Shown piece after piece: positions 6,293 through 11,139 of a stretch of DNA of 11,139 nt. The stretch comes from Candidatus Syntropharchaeum sp. Its GTDB lineage: Archaea > Halobacteriota > Syntropharchaeia > Alkanophagales > Methanospirareceae. A program made the position numbers and the translations under genes. Position 1 is the stretch's first letter; the number at the start of each line of letters is the position of its first letter. The DNA lies in NCBI GenBank assembly GCA_016782355.1, contig JADHYP010000031.1:1-11139 (forward strand). Direction: 5' to 3'. Under the pieces are notes generated by a model. That model was not told the origin of the DNA, did no database searches, and worked only from the letters and a program-made list of their open reading frames with translations.

Positions 6293-7621
6293 TCATATAA
6301 ATAAATCACTCACTACTTCGTCATGCTCACTCACCACGACACCATTAAAAATAGTATGCCTCACCGCACCGGGAAATTCATAGCCCTCGAATGGCGACCA
6401 CGCGCATTTTGTATATAAACGTTCACTGCTGATTTTTACTTGCTTCTGTTTTGCCACATCAAAGTCTAAAATCGTCAAATTCGCCCTTTTTCCTACTTCT
6501 ATACGACCTCTATCGTTCAATCCTAAGAACGTCGCCGGATTATACGAGCATACCCTTGATATAAGCTCCGGATGGACGTCACAACGGACAATCAACCATG
6601 CGACAAAATTACCATAAGTGTCTAAATTAGGAACGCCGGCAGGCGCTTCTAAAATATCACTTGCTTTTTCTTCTTTCGTATGCGGTGCGTGGTCGGTCAC
6701 CAAAAAATCTATCTCGCCCTCTTTAAATGCTTCCAGCAACCGCAGCCTATTCTCTTCGGTTCTCAACGGTGGATTTGTCTTCAAAAACGCCTTTTTTGCC
6801 AATACATCGTTATTACTAAAAAACAAATGATGCGGCGTGACTTCACAGTGAACTCTTTTGTATCGCTTTATAATACCCAACGTCTCGTAAACGGAAACAT
6901 GAGCTATATTGATTTTAGTGTCACCCGAAGCTGAAGCCGAGGCTAAAACTTTCTTTACCGCCGACAATTCCGCTTCCTCAGGTCTCAGCTCGGAATGGAT
7001 TCCCTTACGACTCCATTCTTCACCCTTTACTTTTAATTCCGCTTTCCTCTTTTCTATAATTCTCTGGTCTTCGCAATGAACTACCGCGGGTTTAGAAGTC
7101 GCTTCTACCGCATTAATTGCTTCTGGTAGCCTCTCCTCACGTATATACAATCCGCCTGTTGTCTTGGAGAGGTATATTTTGTAAGCCGCGACTTCTTTCT
7201 GCATCTCAGCAATCGCATTCATGTTGGATTCCGTCACACCGCCGCAGAAAAGGATGTCAATTAATCCTTTCGATTTTGAGCGTGCGAGTTCCTTCTTTTT
7301 TATTATTCGTTCTGAATTTATGCCCGGCAGAGGCGTATTTGGCATGTCCACAACGGTAGTTATACCACCGTGAAGTGCAGCCGCGGTGCCTGACTTGAAA
7401 TCTTCCTTGTAGTCCCATTTATGGCTGCTATCCTCACGTAAATGTGCGTGGATATCAATAAACCCGGGGAAAATTAAACACCTTCGAGTCTCTACCTTTC
7501 TCTCGCCTCGTAAACCCTGCTTTTTTAGCGCTGTAATATATCCCTCGTCAATGCCTATCTGAGTGTCGTATATTCCTTCCGGATTTACAACTCTACCTTC
7601 AACAATTAGGTCATGGGGCAT
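6293..7621 (-). CDS. pyrC: Dihydroorotase (class I)
   Basis: Cyclises N-carbamoyl-L-aspartate to dihydroorotate, the third step of de novo pyrimidine synthesis; cytosolic zinc amidohydrolase. With the ATG at 7621 the protein is 442 aa, normal for the AllB/PyrC class I type. Metal and catalytic residues seen: HAH (His58, His60 in FIDIHAHLRED), Lys148 (AYKIYLSK, the carboxylated lysine), His182 (VVHCED), His241 (INIAHVS) and Asp310 (VTDHAPHT). NMPNT-type substrate loop appears as DMPNTPLPG (92-100). The C-terminal GRIEVGKRANLTILD is the small beta-sandwich return. The reading frame stays open 180 nt further upstream, but that extension is low-complexity, lies antisense to the lsm gene and has no family match, so the start at 7621 is preferred. 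It is divergent from lsm with a 47-bp spacer. Hydantoinase/allantoinase relatives share the fold, but the motifs favour dihydroorotase. Confidence 0.94.
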   Translation of the reverse strand: MPHDLIVEGRVVNPEGIYDTQIGIDEGYITALKKQGLRGERKVETRRCLIFPGFIDIHAHLREDSSHKWDYKEDFKSGTAAALHGGITTVVDMPNTPLPGINSERIIKKKELARSKSKGLIDILFCGGVTESNMNAIAEMQKEVAAYKIYLSKTTGGLYIREERLPEAINAVEATSKPAVVHCEDQRIIEKRKAELKVKGEEWSRKGIHSELRPEEAELSAVKKVLASASASGDTKINIAHVSVYETLGIIKRYKRVHCEVTPHHLFFSNNDVLAKKAFLKTNPPLRTEENRLRLLEAFKEGEIDFLVTDHAPHTKEEKASDILEAPAGVPNLDTYGNFVAWLIVRCDVHPELISRVCSYNPATFLGLNDRGRIEVGKRANLTILDFDVAKQKQVKISSERLYTKCAWSPFEGYEFPGAVRHTIFNGVVVSEHDEVVSDLFI

Positions 7622-7623
7622 AT

Positions 7624-7633
7624 CTTTAAATAA
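7624..7633 (+). promoter_or_regulatory. TATA element of the lsm-proC operon
   Basis: CTTTAAATAA lies about 40 nt upstream of the lsm ATG. Transcription would start near 7650-7655, leaving a short leader that holds the Shine-Dalgarno at 7658-7663. The minus-strand pyrC start is only a few bases away on the other side, so the two promoters must overlap or be interleaved. Confidence 0.5.
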
Positions 7634-7657
7634 ATGAAGTAGAATAGAAAAGATAAA

Positions 7658-7663
7658 GGGGTG
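7658..7663 (+). promoter_or_regulatory. Shine-Dalgarno of lsm
   Basis: GGGGTG, five bases before the ATG at 7669, contains the archaeal GGTG core. It supports this start and is one of the clearest ribosome-binding sites in the window. Confidence 0.6.
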
Positions 7664-7668
7664 GGAGC

Positions 7669-7893
7669 ATGTTTCCAAATAAAAGAATGCAGGGTATGGT
7701 GGGGAGAAGGGTGCATATAGAGATGAAAGGAGAGAAGAGCGTGCTGGAGGGTGTGTTGATAAGTGTAGATGATTACTTGAATTTGCACCTGAATGGAGCA
7801 AACGAGATAGAGAACGGGGAAAGGAAGAGATTGCTTGGTTCCGTGGTAGTCCGGGGCAATAACGTCGTGCTTATAAATCCAATGAAAGAATAG
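7669..7893 (+). CDS. Archaeal Sm-like protein (Lsm/SmAP)
   Basis: A 74-aa single-domain Sm-fold protein that forms a ring (typically heptameric) binding U-rich RNA, with roles in RNA processing and tRNA/sRNA handling. The Sm1 motif covers about residues 12-43 (GRRVHIEMKG, then VLEGVLISVDDYLNLHL), including the conserved Asp-x-x-(Met/Leu)-Asn of the RNA-binding loop as DDYLNL. Sm2 is at 55-69 with LLGSVVVRGNNVVLINP, whose RGNNV matches the archaeal consensus 'IRGxNV'. Length is standard for SmAP1/SmAP2. It is preceded by a good Shine-Dalgarno and TATA element and followed after 6 nt by proC, so both are likely cotranscribed. Which SmAP paralogue it is cannot be told from one sequence. Confidence 0.95.
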   Translation: MFPNKRMQGMVGRRVHIEMKGEKSVLEGVLISVDDYLNLHLNGANEIENGERKRLLGSVVVRGNNVVLINPMKE

Positions 7894-7899
7894 AATAGA

Positions 7900-8763
7900 A
7901 TGAACGATAAAAGGGCAAAGGAGAAGAGAATAGGAATTATCGGCGTGGGTAACATAGGGACGTCTATTCTTCGTGGGCTACTGGCTGCGGATGCTGATAT
8001 AGGCAGAGTGAGGGGAAAGGTTCTTATATGTGACGAACAGAGGGATAAACTCGGATTTTTTGAAGCGGACCCGGAGTCAGGCTCAAGAGTTGAGGCATGT
8101 GCGAGTAACGAAGAGGTAGCGAAAGGGTCGGAAGTGATAATTCTGGCAGTCAAGCCAAACGACGTGGGCGTAGTAGTAAAAGAGATTGCACCTTTTATGA
8201 ACGAAGAGAAGATTTTGATTTCCGTGGCTGCGGGTGTGCAAACGAGTGCGATAGAGGAACGTCTTGGAGAAGCTAAAGGGAGGAAGGTGATTCGTGTGAT
8301 GCCGAATATAGGCGCACGTGTAGGTGCGTCAGTAACTGCGCTGTGTAAAGGCAAATATGCGGTAGAAAAGGATGAAGAAATAGCAAAGGAGATTTTAACT
8401 GCTATTGGCGATGTTTACATTGTGAAAGAGAGTGATATGGACGTTATTACGGGGTTAAGTGGTAGTGGTATCGCTTTCTTTGCCGCAGTAATAGATGCAA
8501 TGGCTGATGGCGGTGTGTACGAAGGGCTACCGCGTGAGTTATCGTCGGCGATTGCGGCTAAGACTGCGTTTGGAGCTGCGAGACTGATTCTTGCGGGGGA
8601 TACGCCATCGGAGATAAAGGCAATGACCGCCTCCCCGGGAGGTACGACAATAAGAGGGCTGTATGCAATGGAATCGGGAGCAGTAAAGGCGGCGATGATG
8701 GAAGCTGTAATAGAAGCAACAGAGCGTGCACGCGAAATAAGCAAAATGCAAAATGCAAAGTGA
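7900..8763 (+). CDS. proC: Pyrroline-5-carboxylate reductase
   Basis: Reduces 1-pyrroline-5-carboxylate to L-proline with NAD(P)H, the last step of proline synthesis; cytosolic. The protein is 287 aa, usual length. The N-terminal Rossmann fold starts at IGIIGVGNIGTSILRGL (11-27, GxGxxG at 15-20), with AVKPNDV (83-89), VRVMPNIGARVG (131-142 region) and the C-terminal dimerisation domain with GLSGSGIAFF (185-194) and the signature TASPGGTTIRGL (243-254). All are standard ProC landmarks. The last residues, SKMQNAK, are encoded within a 28-bp tandem duplication that also covers the stop codon, so the tail may have been altered by that event. The gene follows lsm by 6 nt and precedes the HTH regulator by 17 nt. 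No proA or proB is in the window. Confidence 0.96.
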   Translation: MNDKRAKEKRIGIIGVGNIGTSILRGLLAADADIGRVRGKVLICDEQRDKLGFFEADPESGSRVEACASNEEVAKGSEVIILAVKPNDVGVVVKEIAPFMNEEKILISVAAGVQTSAIEERLGEAKGRKVIRVMPNIGARVGASVTALCKGKYAVEKDEEIAKEILTAIGDVYIVKESDMDVITGLSGSGIAFFAAVIDAMADGGVYEGLPRELSSAIAAKTAFGAARLILAGDTPSEIKAMTASPGGTTIRGLYAMESGAVKAAMMEAVIEATERAREISKMQNAK

Positions 8764-8789
8764 AATAAGCAAAGTGCAAAATGCAAAAA
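8734..8789. repeat. 28-bp tandem duplication at the proC/regulator junction
   Basis: Two adjacent 28-bp units, 8734-8761 and 8762-8789, differ at three positions (25 of 28 identical). Each begins gaaataagcaaa and contains tgcaaaatgcaaa. The first unit encodes the end of ProC and runs into its stop codon; the second forms the spacer and supplies the ATG (8781) and first codons of the next gene. Inside each unit is a shorter GCAAAAT-type repetition. Confidence 0.9.
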
Positions 8790-9761
8790 GATTTGATTGC
8801 ACGGGCAATAGAAATATTGAAGGAAGCGGGCTTTATCGTATCGAGTAGATGTGAAGCGAGGAGTTTTGATTTAGCGGCGAGGAGAAGCGAAATAACGTTG
8901 TTGGCAAAGATATTGCATAACATAGATGGAATTAACGAAGGAGTATCAAGAAGTATAAGGCAGGCAGCGTTTTGCTTACTTGCTTCTCCAATTGTCGTAG
9001 GTGAGAAAAGCGGTGCTTTCTTTTTGGAAGATGACGTCGTATATCATAGATACGGCATTCCTGTCATAAACGTGCATACACTACACGATTATTTTGTCGA
9101 AGGCGTGCACCCATACGTTTATTCTGCTACCGGAGGATTGTACGTCAGCATAGACGGTGAAGCGATGAAGAGAGCAAGAGAAAAGAAAGGTTTCTCATTA
9201 GGGGATATTGCTGCGGGATTAGGGATTTCGAGGAGGAGTGTTAGCAGGTACGAGGAAGGCGGGATGAGCACAGCAATAGACATTGCACTACGGCTCGAGG
9301 AAATTTTAGATATGATGTTAATAGAACCCCTGGAGTTTTTAAAAACGGAATTTGTAAAGCCATTATCCCCGGATATTTCGGCTGCCGGTGTAGAAGAAGC
9401 GGCTTCGAGCTTAGAGGGCTATATATTGAGTATAATGGAAGAGATAGGTTTTGAGATATTTAAAACCGCGTATGCACCTTTTAACGCAGTCTCGCTTTCG
9501 CTTTCGCCTTCGCAGTCAGAAAGCGAAAGGGTGAAAATTCTTACGGGAATAAGCAAATACACAGAGCGAATGATAAAAAAGGCGAGAATAGTCAGTAGTT
9601 TGTCGCAGGTTACGAGAACGAAGTCGGTGTTCGTGGTGAACGGGAACGTCAAGCGAGTGCAAATAGATAATACGGTTTTGATAAAGAAGGAGGAGTTGAA
9701 AAGGATAAGGGACCCGGAGGAGTTCACCAGTGTGATAGAGGAGCGGGCTAAAACAAAATGA
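8781..9761 (+). CDS. Archaeal HTH transcriptional regulator (COG1395 family)
   Basis: A 326-aa protein matching the archaeal 'putative HTH-type transcriptional regulatory protein' family (COG1395, MJ0164-like). The N-terminal domain (1-120) is a mixed alpha/beta fold with EAGFIVSSRCEARSFDLAA (15-33) and hydrophobic strands, reminiscent of a restriction-endonuclease-like or nucleotide-handling core though not shown to be active. A central XRE-type helix-turn-helix spans about 128-182, with KKGFSLGDIAAGLGISRRSV (135-154) then SRYEEGG. The C-terminal domain (195-326) ends with VKRVQIDNTVLIKKEELKRI. The family's target genes are not known to me. It lies 17 nt after proC, across a tandem duplication that contributes its start codon; no Shine-Dalgarno core is seen there. 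A Ser/Glu-rich patch (SLSLSPSQSESE) is coded by a perfect inverted repeat. Confidence 0.88.
   Translation: MQKDLIARAIEILKEAGFIVSSRCEARSFDLAARRSEITLLAKILHNIDGINEGVSRSIRQAAFCLLASPIVVGEKSGAFFLEDDVVYHRYGIPVINVHTLHDYFVEGVHPYVYSATGGLYVSIDGEAMKRAREKKGFSLGDIAAGLGISRRSVSRYEEGGMSTAIDIALRLEEILDMMLIEPLEFLKTEFVKPLSPDISAAGVEEAASSLEGYILSIMEEIGFEIFKTAYAPFNAVSLSLSPSQSESERVKILTGISKYTERMIKKARIVSSLSQVTRTKSVFVVNGNVKRVQIDNTVLIKKEELKRIRDPEEFTSVIEERAKTK
9495..9529. repeat. Perfect 11-bp inverted repeat inside the regulator gene
   Basis: CTTTCGCTTTC (9495-9505) and GAAAGCGAAAG (9519-9529) are exact reverse complements with a 13-nt loop. The repeat lies inside the coding sequence and encodes the Ser/Pro/Glu-rich patch, so it may be a by-product of low-complexity coding or a real mRNA hairpin. 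Confidence 0.8.
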
Positions 9762-9765
9762 AATC

Positions 9766-9780
9766 AAAAAGCTTTTATAT
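9766..9780 (+). promoter_or_regulatory. Promoter of xseB-argB
   Basis: Purine-rich AAAAAG followed by CTTTTATAT forms a good BRE-TATA pair about 28-36 nt before the xseB ATG at 9808. The mRNA would be almost leaderless, which fits the absence of a Shine-Dalgarno. This suggests xseB-argB is a separate unit from the preceding regulator gene. Confidence 0.6.
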
Positions 9781-9807
9781 CGCATGATAAACGTATTTTG
9801 ATGTAAA

Positions 9808-10050
9808 ATGGAAGAGGAAGGAGAAGTAGGGATAAGTTTTGAGGAAGCGATGAAGAGGTTAGAGAGCATAGTGGAAATGCTGGGTGAAGGGAATCTATCT
9901 CTGGAAGAATCGCTGAAGATATTTGAGGAAGGTACGGGACTGTGCAAGTTTTGCAATAAGAAGTTAGACGAGGCGGAATACAAAGTGGAGAAGTTGATGG
10001 AGAAGGAAGGAGGGGAGATAAGCGTGGAGGAATTCGAGGTGAAGGAGTGA
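9808..10050 (+). CDS. xseB: Exodeoxyribonuclease VII small subunit
   Basis: XseB is the small accessory subunit of exonuclease VII, which degrades single-stranded DNA in both directions in repair; several copies bind each large subunit XseA. The 80-aa product shows the family pattern: SFEEAMKRLESIVEMLGEGN (10-29), then LSLEESLKIFEEGTGLCKFC (30-49), then KKLDEAEYKVEKL, two long antiparallel helices. The usual 'PLEESLKLYEEGxxLxxxC' segment is clear. An acidic tail of about 15 residues follows. No xseA is in the window, so the partner must be encoded elsewhere or be missing. The TGA stop directly abuts the argB ATG, implying cotranscription and translational coupling. Confidence 0.93.
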   Translation: MEEEGEVGISFEEAMKRLESIVEMLGEGNLSLEESLKIFEEGTGLCKFCNKKLDEAEYKVEKLMEKEGGEISVEEFEVKE

Positions 10051-10929
10051 ATGAATATGGAAGCCGGGGCTGAGTTAGAAAAAGCATTATATTATGCGAA
10101 AGAGTTTCGTGACAAAGTTTTTGTGATAAAATTCAGTGGTGAAGTATTGGCAGATGCAGGCATAATGGACACGGTAATTTCCGATTTAATCACGTTAAAA
10201 TACGATGCCGGCATAAACGTGGTCGTTGTGCATGGCGGAAGTAAGAGAATATCTTCTATGATGGACAAATTTGGTTTGAAGGCGAGATTCATTGACGGCT
10301 TGCGAGTTACAGATGAAGATGCGCTTGAGGTTGTCCAGGCAGTGCTATCGGATTTTAATCAACGGATAGTCTGGAATATAAATCAAAGCGGGGGTAAGGC
10401 AGTGGGCATTTCCGCCGTTTCCGGCAATCTGTTTACAGCCAGGAAAATACGTCCTGATTTAGGATTGGTTGGAAGCATAGAAGGGGTTGATGACAAACTT
10501 GTTACGTTATTTACACGAAATGGATATATACCCGTAATCTATCCAATAGGCTCGGACGGAGAAGGTAATCTGCTTAACATCAATGCAGACCACGGTGCGA
10601 GCGAGCTGGCATGCAGTCTGAACGCGGAGAAACTCGTCATTTTAACACCGGTGAAAGGGTTGTTACGTAATCGCAACGATGAGAACACTTTGATACCGGC
10701 ACTGACGTTATCAGAGGCAAAAAACGTTCTGAAAGAGAGTTTTATAACCGCGGGTATGAAGCCGAAGATAGAATCCTGCATAACCGCGGTCGCGTGCGGC
10801 GTTAAAAGCGCACATATTATCGGGTTGAAAAACCACGCGATATTACAGGAGATATTTACCGAAAAAGGCGCCGGAACGATGATAACAAACCTTTCTTTAA
10901 AAAAGAAAGCTTTACCAAAGAAACAATAA
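10051..10929 (+). CDS. argB: Acetylglutamate kinase, divergent
   Basis: Amino acid kinase family protein of 292 aa, best matched to N-acetyl-L-glutamate kinase, which phosphorylates the gamma-carboxyl of acetylglutamate in arginine synthesis. The N-terminal helix LEKALYYAKEFRDKVFVIK (9-27) resembles the N-helix of arginine-sensitive hexameric enzymes. Present landmarks are Lys27, VVVVHGG (57-63), GLRVTDEDALEVVQAVL (83-99), LGLVGSI (137-143), NINAD (176-180), Lys238 in AGMKPKI (234-240) and the C-terminal EIFTEKGAGTMI (267-278). Departures from consensus are KFSGE for KxGGN/S, VHGGS for VHGGG, GISAVSGN for GLSGxDG and ADHGASELA for ADTAAGxIA. These affect phosphate- and acetylglutamate-binding loops, so another acyl-amino-acid kinase or an altered substrate is possible. 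It starts directly at the xseB stop. Confidence 0.85.
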   Translation: MNMEAGAELEKALYYAKEFRDKVFVIKFSGEVLADAGIMDTVISDLITLKYDAGINVVVVHGGSKRISSMMDKFGLKARFIDGLRVTDEDALEVVQAVLSDFNQRIVWNINQSGGKAVGISAVSGNLFTARKIRPDLGLVGSIEGVDDKLVTLFTRNGYIPVIYPIGSDGEGNLLNINADHGASELACSLNAEKLVILTPVKGLLRNRNDENTLIPALTLSEAKNVLKESFITAGMKPKIESCITAVACGVKSAHIIGLKNHAILQEIFTEKGAGTMITNLSLKKKALPKKQ

Positions 10930-10961
10930 CAGGTTTTCCATGCTTGGGATATCTTTGATAC

Positions 10962-10976
10962 TTCTATTTTTTGTTA
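10962..10976 (+). terminator. Possible T-rich terminator after argB
   Basis: The run ttctattttttgtt, 33-47 nt past the argB stop, is the kind of oligo-T stretch that ends transcription in archaea. It lies before the end of the converging minus-strand gene. No strong hairpin is visible. Confidence 0.35.
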
Positions 10977-10982
10977 TGGGTT

Positions 10983-11139
10983 TTACAGGCTTTTATCACG
11001 ATATTCCACCTCACCACTCGAATGTATCTTCGCAGACGCCTTACGAGCCGCCCAGCACTGGAAATTTATCGCTACCGGCAAACTTGTTATGTGCGTATCT
11101 GCGGTTTCTATATGCACGTCAAGCGCAGTTGTTTTCCCG
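10983..11139 (-). CDS. C-terminal part of an unrecognised protein
   Basis: The window's right edge cuts this minus-strand gene; its last 51 codons and a TAA stop (10985-10983) are visible. The residues include [20 protein letters not shown], then [16 protein letters not shown], and the end is VEYRDKSL. The balanced charge and codon choice resemble neighbouring genes more than the opposite frame, which is Ser/Pro/Leu-rich. No signal, membrane segment or known motif can be named, and I do not recognise the family. It converges on argB with a 53-bp gap. Confidence 0.55.
   Translation of the reverse strand, partial: GKTTALDVHIETADTHITSLPVAINFQCWAARKASAKIHSSGEVEYRDKSL

Noticed and set aside
7622..7801. 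Open 60-codon extension upstream of dihydroorotase
   Set aside because: It is antisense to the clear lsm gene, rich in Ser/Pro/His/Leu and unlike any dihydroorotase N-terminus. The family start MPHDLIVEG fits the ATG at 7621.
7773..8354. Long minus-strand frame opposite proC
   Set aside because: It is an antisense shadow with Ser/Thr/Pro/Leu-rich low-complexity composition, while the plus strand encodes textbook ProC.
9516..10087. Overlapping minus-strand frames opposite the regulator, xseB and argB starts
   Set aside because: They have biased Ser/Pro/Leu composition and cover clear plus-strand genes and a promoter.
10940..11139. Plus-strand open frame with a hydrophobic, signal-peptide-like start ([15 protein letters not shown])
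   Set aside because: It overlaps the more protein-like minus-strand frame, is Ser/Pro/Leu-rich after the hydrophobic start as antisense shadows often are, and has no ribosome-binding site. It cannot be fully excluded.

Overview
The window looks like a chromosomal piece of a euryarchaeon that carries methyl-coenzyme M reductase (a methanogen or anaerobic methane/alkane oxidiser). Three genes support this: methanogenesis marker protein 15, CDP-archaeol synthase (CarS, ether-lipid synthesis) and an archaeal single-domain Sm-like protein. The archaeal COG1395-type regulator fits too. The mix with a bacterial-type phosphoglycerate mutase and XseB would suit ANME-1/Methanophagales or relatives, but that placement is inference.

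Left half (1-5865, all minus strand, transcribed right to left): carS, a small winged-helix regulator that overlaps it, a 79-bp gap with a possible promoter, mmp15, a YgjP/DUF45-type zinc metallopeptidase (1-nt overlap with mmp15), gpmI, an ABC/AAA-type ATPase 3 nt after gpmI, and finally a gene cut by the window edge whose start overlaps the ATPase stop by 14 nt. The last two look like a two-gene accessory, defence-like module at the end of a housekeeping string. The spacing suggests one or two operons.

Middle (5866-6292): an intergenic region with a perfect 16-bp palindrome in the predicted carS promoter, then a 67-aa plus-strand gene resembling a type II antitoxin. Tail to tail with it is a 32-residue minus-strand reading frame resembling the C-terminal end of a RelE-type toxin. 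The two stop codons overlap. This looks like the remains of toxin-antitoxin material.

Right half: dihydroorotase (pyrC, minus) is divergent from a plus-strand run of lsm, proC, a COG1395-type HTH regulator, and then xseB-argB with its own promoter. A 28-bp tandem duplication spans the proC stop codon and the start of the regulator gene. The argB product is a recognisable but divergent acetylglutamate kinase. A minus-strand gene of unknown identity enters at the right edge and converges on argB. Functions on this side are pyrimidine, proline and arginine synthesis, RNA metabolism and DNA repair. No tRNA, rRNA, CRISPR array or intact insertion sequence was seen, and no stretch over 300 bp lacks a gene.
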